From contig DAKU01000044.1 of assembly GCA_002508425.1 (NCBI GenBank), positions 2,836 through 26,325 of the forward strand: a stretch of DNA of 23,490 nucleotides, in the 5' to 3' direction. The position numbers were made by a program, and so were the translations under genes. The DNA comes from Methanosarcinaceae archaeon UBA470 (lineage in GTDB: Archaea; Halobacteriota; Methanosarcinia; Methanosarcinales; Methanosarcinaceae). The notes under the pieces were generated by a model. That model was not told the origin of the DNA, searched no databases, and saw nothing but the letters and a program-made list of their open reading frames with translations. The first letter of the stretch is position 1. Each line of letters begins with the position of its first letter. This document shows positions 1-7,833 of the stretch, one piece after another.

Positions 1-522
1 ACAGTTTACAGAAAAATAGAACAAATGAGCATATACTCGCAGGCTGTCCTATTGTTCTATGGTTTATGTGGCAATGTCTTGGGCAAAGTCGAAAAAGAAA
101 TGAGCAAATGTTCCTGCCCGGTATATATTCTAAAGGAGGATAATGGGGAGATTGTAGACGATTGCATTGGTGCAGTTCTTGGGGGCAGAGCTGCTTATCT
201 TGCCAAATTGAAAAGCTTCAAAGGAGTGGGCACATTCTTCATGACTCCCATGTGGGCAGCTAATTGGAAAGAGATGATCAGATCTGCCGGAATTACTAAT
301 GATCCTGATAATACCAAAATGGCAAAGTACGTTTTTGACTATGCAGGTTACAAGAAAGTAGCAAAGCTAAACACTGGCCTCAAATATGAACAAAGATTTG
401 ACAGTATGGTGGAAGAGTTTGCCAAAACTTTCGATTTTGAAATAATTGAAATGGATGCTAACTTAGCTCTTATCGAAAAATGTTTTTCCAGTGCACTCGA
501 CAATATGAACGATCCGAAGTAA
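1..522 (+). CDS. DUF1638-like protein, C-terminal part (runs off left edge)
   Basis: The reading frame is open from base 1, so the N-terminus lies outside the window; 173 residues are visible. The stretch QAVLLFYGLCGN, followed by a cysteine-containing segment and a GG-rich turn (GAVLGGRAAYLAKL), resembles the DUF1638 family, whose members contain the LLYGLCGN-like motif. The biochemical role of DUF1638 is not established; from general knowledge these genes are often found near corrinoid methyltransferase genes in methanogens and anaerobic bacteria, which would fit the methylamine genes at the other end of this window, but that link is inference. No membrane segment is seen. A T-tract and a small hairpin follow the TAA stop. 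Family assignment is from motif memory only. Confidence 0.6.
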   Translation, partial: TVYRKIEQMSIYSQAVLLFYGLCGNVLGKVEKEMSKCSCPVYILKEDNGEIVDDCIGAVLGGRAAYLAKLKSFKGVGTFFMTPMWAANWKEMIRSAGITNDPDNTKMAKYVFDYAGYKKVAKLNTGLKYEQRFDSMVEEFAKTFDFEIIEMDANLALIEKCFSSALDNMNDPK

Positions 523-537
523 ATTAAAATTTTTTAG

Positions 538-552
538 CATCGAAAATCGATG
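538..552 (+). terminator. Probable terminator after the DUF1638 gene
   Basis: A run of six T (529-534) lies just after the stop codon, followed by a perfect 6 bp stem (538-543 with 547-552, AAA between). Archaeal termination mainly uses T-runs, so the T-run is the more meaningful part; the hairpin is small. Confidence 0.4.
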
Positions 553-679
553 GTTCAAGTATATTTATATATTATAAAAATACTATTTATCATATAATAT
601 GTGATTTGAAATAATTGTATTCCATATAATCACGCAAATTTATACACGGCACAATACCGGCCGTAAAAAACTAAAAGAT

Positions 680-1069
680 GTGAATGATATGAAAAGAATA
701 CTGGTTGTAGAGGACAATCCGGTAAATATGGAACTAACCGTTGACCTATTAGAATCCTTTGGTTATCTTGTAATCCAAGCAATCGATGGTTTCGAAGCCT
801 TGGAAAAGGTCAAGGAGAAGAGGATTGACCTAATACTGTTAGACATCCAGCTTCCAAAGATGGATGGAATGGAAGTACTTTTAAGCCTAAAGTCAAATCC
901 TCAGACACAGGATATACCTGTAGTAGCTCTAACAGCACACTCAATGCGAGGAGATGAAGAACGTTTTATCGAAGCAGGATGTAGCGGGTATATTTCAAAG
1001 CCAATTGACATCCATTATTTCAGAGATACTGTTAGGTCCCACCTGGGAGAAATAACTTTGGAAGACTAA
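680..1069 (+). CDS. Single-domain response regulator (CheY-like receiver)
   Basis: A stand-alone phosphoreceiver domain of up to 129 residues. Seen: the acidic pair E11-D12, the phospho-acceptor D55 in LILLDIQLPKMDG, T85 in ALTAH and K107 in SKPID, the full set of catalytic receiver residues. There is no DNA-binding or enzymatic output domain, so it probably acts by protein contact or as a relay. The start is GTG at 680, or more likely ATG at 689 (protein beginning MKRILVVEDN), which places a weak GATGTGA ribosome site about six bases upstream. Its stop is directly followed by the start of the sensor kinase gene, so the two are almost certainly co-transcribed and the kinase at 1070 is the probable phosphodonor. 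Confidence 0.93.
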   Translation: MNDMKRILVVEDNPVNMELTVDLLESFGYLVIQAIDGFEALEKVKEKRIDLILLDIQLPKMDGMEVLLSLKSNPQTQDIPVVALTAHSMRGDEERFIEAGCSGYISKPIDIHYFRDTVRSHLGEITLED

Positions 1070-3331
1070 GTGATACCTATGCTTACGGGCGGAAACTTCC
1101 TTAATGCTTTTGTCAAAGGAAGTAGCCTTATTCTTTTTTTAATACTTTTGTTTTCTTCTGTTGCAAGCTGTGAAGAAAATACCATTAATATTGGCGTAAT
1201 GGTTGGACCAGACAGTGACCATACAATGGATGATTGGAATACTACTGTTGATTTTCTTAATGCTGAAACTGATACCAATTTATTTGAACTCATTCCCATA
1301 CAGTTCAATAACTTCACTAAAATCGAAGCAAAAGAAATCGATTTTATCATCTGCGATCCGTGGATGTACGTGGAGGGGGAAAACAAGTACGGAATAACAA
1401 CTATTGCTACTCATAAACATATTCGGGAAGGCAAATCCTATACAATGCATGGTGCTGTTTTTATCACTCAGGCCAATAGAACTGATATAAATTCACTTGG
1501 CGATTTAAGGAATCGCTCTTTCATGTATATAGGTAATACTTCCTTTTCAAGTTATTTGATCACATTGCACGAAATGCAACTAATAGAACGGGGAATGGAG
1601 ACATCACAAAAGCCAGGCACTCCTACTCCGTCACCTCCCTTACCAATTTATGGAATGCGTGAAGATCTTATAAAAAAGAGTCCGTTTAAAACAGTTTCTT
1701 TTGGTGGAAATGGTACTGCAGTCGTACTTGCTGTAAAAGAAGGAAAAGTGGATGGAGGAGCTATTAAAACAGGAACTCTGGAAGAGATGGCTGCGGAAGG
1801 GTTGATCGACCTAGAAGATTTTAAAGTAATTAACCAGCAACATGTAGAAGGTTTCCCATTCCTCCTAAGTTCAAGACTTTATCCGGGATGGGTATTTGCC
1901 AGAACCAATAATGTACCTGATGAACTTGCGGAAGAAGTGGTAATTGCACTTTTAAAGATGCCTGATGAAAATGGAGGATGGACAGTTTCTCAGGATTATC
2001 AGCAGGTACGTCACTTGATGCGCGATCTGAGAATCGGACCATATGAAGATATTGGAAAAATGTCATTAAAAGACATCATAATGAGATATTGGTATCTTTT
2101 CGCCTTGATACTTATGCTTTTGTTTGTGATGGGCTTAACGACTACATATATTGATTCAGTAAATAGAAATTATAAAAAGGAACTGGCAAACAGAGAAAAG
2201 GCAGAACAATCATTGATAGAAAGTGAAGATAAATTCGCTAAGATAAGTACATCTGCTCAGGATGCGATCATAATGATCGATAACAAGGGTCTGGTCACAT
2301 TCTGGAATCGGGCTGCTGAGAGTATGTTTGATTATACTAAGGAAGAGGTTTTAGGTAAAGATCTCCATGGCCTGATAGCTCCTGACGAATACAAAGATGG
2401 TTATAAACAGGGCTTTATGGGATTTATGACTGAAGGCAAAGGAACAGCTCTCGGACAGACTATATCTCTTAAAGCCAAGAAAAAAACAGGCGAGGAATTC
2501 CCTGTAGAATTATCACTATCCTCTTTTGTACTAAGAGATGGAACTTGGAATGCTGCGGGGATTATTAGGGATATTACATACAGAAAGAAGGCAGAGGAGG
2601 CCCTGGTCGATGCAAGAATAACTGCTGAATCAGCTAACCGTACCAAGAGTGAATTCCTTGCCAACATGAGCCATGAATTGCGTACACCTCTTAACTCTAT
2701 TATCGGTTTTTCAGATATGTTGCTTGAAAAGACTACAGGGGACCTCAATGAAAAGCAAATCAAATATCTAAGAAATATATCTACTAGTGGTCGCCACCTT
2801 CTTACTCTTATCAATGATATACTTGATCTGTCAAAAGTAGATGCAGGAAAAATGCAAATTTCTTATGAGAATTGTTCTATAAATGAAGTTTATACAGATA
2901 TCAAGAATACGTTATCCAATTTTGCCATTTCAAAGTCCATTACACTGAATTTTGAAATAGAAGCTAATCTTACTGAGGTCTATGCAGACAAATTGAAATT
3001 GAAGCAAATTATGTATAATCTTGTAAGTAATGCTATTAAATTCACACCTGAACATGGATCAGTACATATTATAGCATCTGCAAGATCTAATATGTTACAT
3101 ATGGAAGTAAGAGATACAGGCATAGGTATAAGTGCCGAGGACCAGAAAAAGTTATTCTCTGCTTTCACACAATTGGATTCAACATACAGTCGCAAATATC
3201 AGGGAACTGGTCTTGGCCTTGTGCTGGTAAAAAAATTTGTTGAAATGCACGGAGGCAGAGTGTGGGTGGAAAGTGAGATCGCAAAAGGATCGAGCTTTGT
3301 ATTTGAGATACCTATCAAGAAACCGAGATGA
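1070..3331 (+). CDS. Membrane sensor histidine kinase with PhnD-like extracytoplasmic domain
   Basis: A 753-residue hybrid-topology sensor. In order: a signal peptide/anchor (about 10-34), a PhnD-like periplasmic-binding-protein domain (about 38-325, with LRNRSFMYIG, the region corresponding to substrate-binding lobes, and GKVDGGAIKTGTLE), one transmembrane helix (about 340-362), a short coiled coil, a PAS domain (about 385-505), a HisKA domain with the phospho-acceptor H535 in MSHELRTPLNSI, and an HATPase with N box (NLVSNAIKF), G1 (DTGIGI) and G2 (GTGLGL). The external domain belongs to the family that binds phosphonate, phosphite or other small ligands; the ligand here is unknown. Start is GTG 1070 immediately after the preceding stop, or ATG 1079; either keeps the signal peptide. 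It pairs with the upstream response regulator. The gene converges on the regulator at 3354 with only 22 bp between. Confidence 0.93.
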   Translation: MIPMLTGGNFLNAFVKGSSLILFLILLFSSVASCEENTINIGVMVGPDSDHTMDDWNTTVDFLNAETDTNLFELIPIQFNNFTKIEAKEIDFIICDPWMYVEGENKYGITTIATHKHIREGKSYTMHGAVFITQANRTDINSLGDLRNRSFMYIGNTSFSSYLITLHEMQLIERGMETSQKPGTPTPSPPLPIYGMREDLIKKSPFKTVSFGGNGTAVVLAVKEGKVDGGAIKTGTLEEMAAEGLIDLEDFKVINQQHVEGFPFLLSSRLYPGWVFARTNNVPDELAEEVVIALLKMPDENGGWTVSQDYQQVRHLMRDLRIGPYEDIGKMSLKDIIMRYWYLFALILMLLFVMGLTTTYIDSVNRNYKKELANREKAEQSLIESEDKFAKISTSAQDAIIMIDNKGLVTFWNRAAESMFDYTKEEVLGKDLHGLIAPDEYKDGYKQGFMGFMTEGKGTALGQTISLKAKKKTGEEFPVELSLSSFVLRDGTWNAAGIIRDITYRKKAEEALVDARITAESANRTKSEFLANMSHELRTPLNSIIGFSDMLLEKTTGDLNEKQIKYLRNISTSGRHLLTLINDILDLSKVDAGKMQISYENCSINEVYTDIKNTLSNFAISKSITLNFEIEANLTEVYADKLKLKQIMYNLVSNAIKFTPEHGSVHIIASARSNMLHMEVRDTGIGISAEDQKKLFSAFTQLDSTYSRKYQGTGLGLVLVKKFVEMHGGRVWVESEIAKGSSFVFEIPIKKPR

Positions 3332-3353
3332 ATTCCGGTTATGAAATGTATAA

Positions 3354-4139
3354 CTACATCTTTGTAATAGGATTTGACATTGAAAGATAATACTCAAATA
3401 GTTCCTGACCCCAACTCACTGCATTATCATTGCAGAATACAAGGTCTTTGTGATCATATTTGCCTTTTTTGTCGAAAAGGGATATCATAATAAACATTTC
3501 AGCGATGAAAAGTGATGCAAGTTGCATGTGGTCAGGATAGACGTAAATTTTTCCATAGCCACTATCCAGAAAAAGTTTTAGTTCATGCCCATAATCAGCT
3601 TTTAACTTTTCAATAGCATTTTCGGTCATTATAACGGAAACGTTGATATTATTTTTTATAAAATCCAGAAAAACCGAAGGGTACGAAGGATGCAGGAAAG
3701 CCGTAGCTGCCATAACAAAATTTGATCGAAGTGCTTGTTCAACCAGATCTTTGTTAATCTCAAACATATTGTTTAAATCAGGGTCAATAACTCTACAAAA
3801 TCCCAGTTCCCTTATTCTTCTAAGAAGATGAAGGGGTATCAAATTGAGCTCGTGTTCTGTCCAGTAGTCATAATTGTTCTCTAGCACTTTTAAAGTTCCT
3901 ACAAGCGGTACCATATCCTCAACTACAACCTCTCCTATTTTCGTGAGTCTGCATATGTTTTTCTTTTTTACAACGAGACCGTTCTCGGATAATATTTTTA
4001 TTTGAGGAAGCAGTGCATGCCTACTGACGTTCATAACCTCAAGTATCTCTTCCATTCTCCGGGGTCCGCTCCTCAGAAGAAACAAAAGGTTCTTCCTTTT
4101 CTCTGACATGAATATGACCTCAAGCAATGAACGTCTCAT
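3354..4139 (-). CDS. FilR1/DUF1724-type winged-helix transcriptional regulator (Msr-like)
   Basis: A 261-residue regulator: an ArsR-like winged helix (about 8-75; RSGPRRMEEILEVMNVS then PQIKILSENGLV) followed by a FilR1-type middle/ligand domain with the recognisable segment YWTEHELNLIPLHLLRRI and a C-terminal alpha/beta region. This architecture is that of the methanogen regulators of the Msr group, several of which control methyltransferase genes in Methanosarcina (established knowledge); the target here is unknown. The start chosen is ATG at 4139, preceded by a strong AGGAGGG site eight bases upstream; a longer frame to 4193 lacks a ribosome site. It ends in TAG, the only amber stop among the visible gene ends in this window, with TAA five codons beyond. 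A TTTTTAAAAG element at about 4176-4187 could be its TATA box. Confidence 0.85.
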   Translation of the reverse strand: MRRSLLEVIFMSEKRKNLLFLLRSGPRRMEEILEVMNVSRHALLPQIKILSENGLVVKKKNICRLTKIGEVVVEDMVPLVGTLKVLENNYDYWTEHELNLIPLHLLRRIRELGFCRVIDPDLNNMFEINKDLVEQALRSNFVMAATAFLHPSYPSVFLDFIKNNINVSVIMTENAIEKLKADYGHELKLFLDSGYGKIYVYPDHMQLASLFIAEMFIMISLFDKKGKYDHKDLVFCNDNAVSWGQELFEYYLSMSNPITKM

Positions 4140-4436
4140 ATAATGACCCTCCTTTGTAAACACATAAACATTCTTGATCACTTTTAAAAACAAAGAATGC
4201 CGATTTTTACGTACTCTATGCTGTATACAACTTCATTTCTAAATTATGTCACCTGACAACTATAAATGTATGCCATCAATTGCCAGTGTAGCTTTAAAAA
4301 CCTCTTAAATTGATAAAATAGAAATCACGTCATCCGGAGTTTAGAAAAATTAATAAACTAAAAAATAGGAATCAAAGTGACGATATCACCTGTTCCTTTA
4401 ACCTAAACATGATTTGCAGTTGCCATAATAGAAAAC

Positions 4437-4616
4437 TTAATGATTTGAAGAAATAGGCTGAAGGTGATGTAGCATCTCACCTTCTTTCATCTCAATAATA
4501 TTTGCAGTGATCATGACACCACATTGTGGACAATAGTAAAGAACATTCAATCCAAGTGTTTGTTTTTTCAGCGTAACATTGCAATAGTTACAAATATTGT
4601 TCAAAATACCGCTCAT
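4437..4616 (-). CDS. Small zinc-ribbon protein
   Basis: A 59-residue protein (65 if the upstream ATG at 4634 is used). It carries two CxxC knuckles, CNYC near the N-terminus and CPQC about 20 residues later, the layout of a single zinc ribbon; no other domain. The ATG at 4616 is preceded by AAGGGGCG at a good distance, which is why it is chosen; the ATG at 4634 instead overlaps the stop of the preceding small gene (bases shared with TAA at 4627-4629), so translational coupling to that start is also possible. Function unknown; such proteins often bind nucleic acid or act as adaptors. Confidence 0.65.
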   Translation of the reverse strand: MSGILNNICNYCNVTLKKQTLGLNVLYYCPQCGVMITANIIEMKEGEMLHHLQPISSNH

Positions 4617-4626
4617 TTTTCGCCCC

Positions 4627-4764
4627 TTACTCATATATCATTATTGACTCTATTTGTACCGTACCTTTTTGTGTCCAATATCCACACACTTTGCAGACCT
4701 GTATATCCTTTTCATCGGCCTGGAATTTGGTATCGCATTCAGGACAACTCTTCAACGATCTCAT
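4627..4764 (-). CDS. Tiny zinc-ribbon protein (45 aa)
   Basis: A 45-residue frame, easily missed because of its size: MRSLKSCPECDTKF... with a second knuckle CKVCGYW. The two CxxC pairs are separated by 13 residues, enough for one zinc ribbon. A GGGGAGA ribosome site precedes the ATG by about nine bases. Its stop overlaps the first possible start of the next zinc-ribbon gene, so the two form a two-gene unit. The function cannot be named. The paired cysteines plus ribosome site make it more than a chance frame. Confidence 0.6.
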   Translation of the reverse strand: MRSLKSCPECDTKFQADEKDIQVCKVCGYWTQKGTVQIESIMIYE

Positions 4765-4809
4765 TATTGATATCTCCCCAAAAGATCATAGTGATTTTTA
4801 ATGGTTTTC

Positions 4810-4844
4810 AAGACAAAGAACGGAACTAAGCCGTTCTTTGTCTT
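4810..4844. terminator. Perfect 14 bp stem hairpin
   Basis: Bases 4810-4823 are the exact reverse complement of 4831-4844, with a 7-base loop (AACTAAG). It lies upstream of the tiny zinc-ribbon genes and at the 3' end, on the minus strand, of the structured stretch at 4855-5035. It may end a minus-strand transcript coming from there, or be a subterminal hairpin of a mobile-element relic. Confidence 0.45.
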
Positions 4845-4854
4845 ATCTATTCAC

Positions 4855-5035
4855 CACAGAGGTTTTGCTTTTTCCACCCAAACATCCGATTTCCCTAACT
4901 ATACCTTCTCTTGCGAAAATGGAATTCTCTCACGGAAAGAGACCATTTTCATACACTCCACTCGCTACATAGGAACTCCCCAGTTCCCAGCCCGCGGATT
5001 CCAATCGAGAAAAGCTCTCAATCGGCATAGTATGA
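4855..5035 (-). ncRNA. Candidate structured RNA or mobile-element relic
   Basis: This stretch looks richer in G+C than its AT-rich surroundings and contains strong hairpins: 4915-4922 pairs with 4943-4950 (8 bp, GAAAATGG) enclosing a second stem 4926-4930/4938-4942; 4972-4977 pairs with 4982-4987 around a CCCC/GGGG tetraloop. On the minus strand a frame ending near 4937 reads ...ESAGWELGSSYVASG..., which might be the degraded C-terminal tail of a transposase such as TnpB; tnpB tails overlap a structured omega RNA in IS200/IS605 elements. I could not confirm either idea. Strand is inferred from the hairpin at 4810-4844 acting as an end. Confidence 0.35.
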
Positions 5036-5056
5036 AATATTAGTTTTCCTATATAA

Positions 5057-5079
5057 CATGAATTGAGTCTAAATTCATG
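5057..5079. repeat. Hairpin with 8 bp stem
   Basis: CATGAATT at 5057-5064 pairs perfectly with AATTCATG at 5072-5079 around a 7-base loop. It sits between the U32 gene end and the structured stretch to its left and may be part of the same folded region. Confidence 0.45.
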
Positions 5080-5084
5080 CAAAA

Positions 5085-5114
5085 TTGAAAATTATAATGC
5101 CATTATAATTTCAA
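5085..5114 (-). terminator. Probable terminator of the U32 gene
   Basis: Bases 5085-5099 and 5101-5114 form an inverted repeat of 14 pairs with one bulged A, about 57 bases after the U32 stop codon. On the minus strand it is followed by short T-runs. It is the most obvious end for the long U32 transcript. Confidence 0.5.
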
Positions 5115-5170
5115 CAGAGATTATCCAAAAACTTCTCAAAAAATCATTCATATAAAATGATATCGAGTGG

Positions 5171-7666
5171 TCATACCCCTTTAAAGAAATGTCCTGATGA
5201 GACCATCTCGCCTTTGTAAAATATTGGTTTTACTCTTTTTTTATCCAACGCCAGCCTGTAGTTTCTGGTAATGTCCCTTATAGCTTTACCCTTGTACAGG
5301 GACAGGTCCAACCTCAAAACATGCACACCCGAGGAAAGGAGTTGGTCCACATGTTCTACCATGTTCAACACATTTGAATCATATATAAGAGTCCTATTGC
5401 CTATTCTTTTGACTGGGAATTCATTACCCTGCTGATCTTCCAGATATGCTTCACTAGCCTCACCAAGCAGGTTCCTAGCTGCTGCCGGCCCGAGCAGATC
5501 ATTATTGGTAATGAGCATAAGTTCTCTGCCATGTACCAAGATCTCTAATTGGCCGGGATACTTACAGGTTTCCAATGCCTTGCAAACATTCTCAATCTCT
5601 TCAAGATTGAGTTCACTGGAAAGAGTAACACGATAGGCTCCGCAAGTAAAGAAACAGGAAACAGTATGTGAATTAAATATATTGAACTCTTTCTGAGCTG
5701 TAAAAGGTATATTGAGTTCCATAGCAAGTTGAACAGTTCCAAGATTGGAGCAGGCGAGCTTATAGCCAGCGTTCTTCACTGCTGTAAAAAGAGGCTTGAG
5801 AACTTCCAGTTCATGGTCATGGGTAATCTGAGGTGTAATGAACACTACTTCAACACCTTTTGTTTTGATCTCCTGCAGAGCTTCAGAATTATTTTCCTGC
5901 AATAGCTCCTCAAAACAATGAATCGGTAAGTATACTATGTCAGCACCATTTCTCGCAGCCAGGAACAAAGATCCAACATCACATACTTCTACACTTAGCT
6001 GTTTGTTTTCATTTTTTTGTTCACTGGATTCAGTAGAGAGATTATAGGTACAGGGACTTGTATCGGATATCTGAGAAAAGGTAGATGTTCGTTTGGAACT
6101 TTGCAGCACAATATGTCTAAGTTTTTCCAGTGCACTGCGTCTGGCTGAAGTAAGTACGCCGACAGGTATGAATATTCCATTATCGGCTTCTATTACTATA
6201 GAGCCAGCATGATATGGAGTATCACCCAATTTATCTATGGCCTTTCTGATTTGTTCTTGTGTAGTAGGCGCACTTTTAGCTTCTTGTACTTGGTATTCGT
6301 CAATATATTCAACACTGCATCTATTCTCAGTAACCTTTATTGAAAGCGGTTGGCCCTTGAATGCTTTTACATGAATATCCACCGGAAGTTTGACCATTTC
6401 CAGCTTCTGCAGATCATCAAGTAGTTCAGTATCTGTGGAAATGTACACCTCATCACCGATATGCACAGCTTTTGCTGTCTTTGAACTAATCTGCAATATG
6501 ACAGTAGTGCCTTTTTCAGCTCTTTCTACTTTGTTACGGTTAAGAAGCTCAATAGCATTGACCTTCGAGCCAAGCATTTTAGTATTGGTATTGATACTCA
6601 CACCATCGTTAACATGCACATTGTCTTCCAGAACCAGCTTGATACCGGCACTGTGTTCTCCATATCTGATTTCTTTTACTTTACCAAGAAGAACACCGTA
6701 ATTAGAACTGTATTTGGAATGGGTTACATCTTTGGCCCCAAGCACAAAACCATCAGTGAAACCCCGGTAAAACAACTTAGCAAGTTCTTTCTTCATGGCA
6801 ATGAGTTCAGTTTCTTCAAGGTTTTTCCCGCTGACACATACCTTTTCCACAGCGGTCTTATAGGCCCTGGAACTAGCTGTAACATATTCAGGCTTTTTCA
6901 TCCTGCCTTCGATCTTAAGGCTTTCCACACCGATATCTAATATTTCCTTGATCCCGCCAAGAGTACACAGTTCAGCACAGCTGATAGGATATAACCCACC
7001 TATCAGGTTACTAACATCCCTACCATCGACAAATACTCTGTAACGCCTGCGACAGGGCTGAGCGCATGCGCCTCTGTTTGCACTGCGATCGGTGATAAAA
7101 CTACTAAAAAGGCATCTTCCGGAATAGGAATAACACAAAGCACCATGTACAAATATCTCAGCACTTAGGTCAGTATTTTCTATTATATGCTTTAACTCAT
7201 TTGTTGTAAGCTCACGGGAAAGAATGACACGAGAAACGCCCATTTGTTCCAAGAAGTGTACTCCAGCAGTGTTGTGCACAGTGACTTGTGTACTGATATG
7301 CAAAGGAAGGGCCGGATATCTGCTGTGCAGTATATCTACAAGTCCCAGATCCTCAATGATCACTGCATCTATACCCATGACATAAGAGCGATCAACGATC
7401 TCAAGCACCAATGGAAGCTCGTGTTCCTTGACAGGGATATTCAGTGCCAGAAATACCAAAACATTGTAAGAATGAGCAAGATCTATACTTTCTTCAAGGT
7501 TCTCCAGGGTAAAATTAGTAGCACCCTGACGTGCGTTGAATTCACCTACGCCCAGATATACGGCATCAGCTCCCCCTTTAATAGCTGCTTTCAATGCTTC
7601 CATGTCACCGGCAGGAGCAAGTATCTCTGGTGGCATACACTTATTTTCAATTGCTGATGCGTTCAT
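5171..7666 (-). CDS. Peptidase U32 family protein, RlhA/YhbU-like, long two-barrel form
   Basis: An 831-residue cytoplasmic protein. The N-terminal half is a classic U32 barrel: PEILAPAGDMEALKAAIKGGADAVYLG at the start and the U32 signature EIFVHGALCYSYSGRC. Four cysteines C178, C185, C201 and C205 match the spacing of those required in E. coli RlhA, which hydroxylates C2501 of 23S rRNA and is thought to carry an iron-sulfur centre. A DUF3656-like middle region follows. The C-terminal part (from about 560) looks like a second, degenerate U32 barrel (LFLAARNGADIVYLP) ending in SSGHFFKGV, typical of the family tail. An RNA-modifying role is inference. The ATG at 7666 is chosen for its GGGG ribosome site; a longer frame to 7774 has none. 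Divergent from the RibD-like gene. Confidence 0.88.
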   Translation of the reverse strand: MNASAIENKCMPPEILAPAGDMEALKAAIKGGADAVYLGVGEFNARQGATNFTLENLEESIDLAHSYNVLVFLALNIPVKEHELPLVLEIVDRSYVMGIDAVIIEDLGLVDILHSRYPALPLHISTQVTVHNTAGVHFLEQMGVSRVILSRELTTNELKHIIENTDLSAEIFVHGALCYSYSGRCLFSSFITDRSANRGACAQPCRRRYRVFVDGRDVSNLIGGLYPISCAELCTLGGIKEILDIGVESLKIEGRMKKPEYVTASSRAYKTAVEKVCVSGKNLEETELIAMKKELAKLFYRGFTDGFVLGAKDVTHSKYSSNYGVLLGKVKEIRYGEHSAGIKLVLEDNVHVNDGVSINTNTKMLGSKVNAIELLNRNKVERAEKGTTVILQISSKTAKAVHIGDEVYISTDTELLDDLQKLEMVKLPVDIHVKAFKGQPLSIKVTENRCSVEYIDEYQVQEAKSAPTTQEQIRKAIDKLGDTPYHAGSIVIEADNGIFIPVGVLTSARRSALEKLRHIVLQSSKRTSTFSQISDTSPCTYNLSTESSEQKNENKQLSVEVCDVGSLFLAARNGADIVYLPIHCFEELLQENNSEALQEIKTKGVEVVFITPQITHDHELEVLKPLFTAVKNAGYKLACSNLGTVQLAMELNIPFTAQKEFNIFNSHTVSCFFTCGAYRVTLSSELNLEEIENVCKALETCKYPGQLEILVHGRELMLITNNDLLGPAAARNLLGEASEAYLEDQQGNEFPVKRIGNRTLIYDSNVLNMVEHVDQLLSSGVHVLRLDLSLYKGKAIRDITRNYRLALDKKRVKPIFYKGEMVSSGHFFKGV

Positions 7667-7833
7667 CTTTTTCCCCGGATCCTTGGTTGAAAGTACTTTG
7701 TTTTCTTCAAGTGAAGGAACTTTCACTATAAAAAGGTTGACAGATGAACAGATAAGCATATTTAACAGATGCAAACATGTAATCTGAATAGAATACGTAC
7801 ATTGTTTGTGGATTCAAGAATTGTGAGGGATAA

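Noticed and set aside
4801..5043. 80- and 101-codon plus-strand frames through the hairpin region
   Set aside because: They run across hairpins, lack ribosome sites and read as cysteine- and serine-rich chance translation.
7667..7774. Extended N-terminus of the U32 protein
   Set aside because: No ribosome site, and family members begin close to the PEILAPAGD motif.
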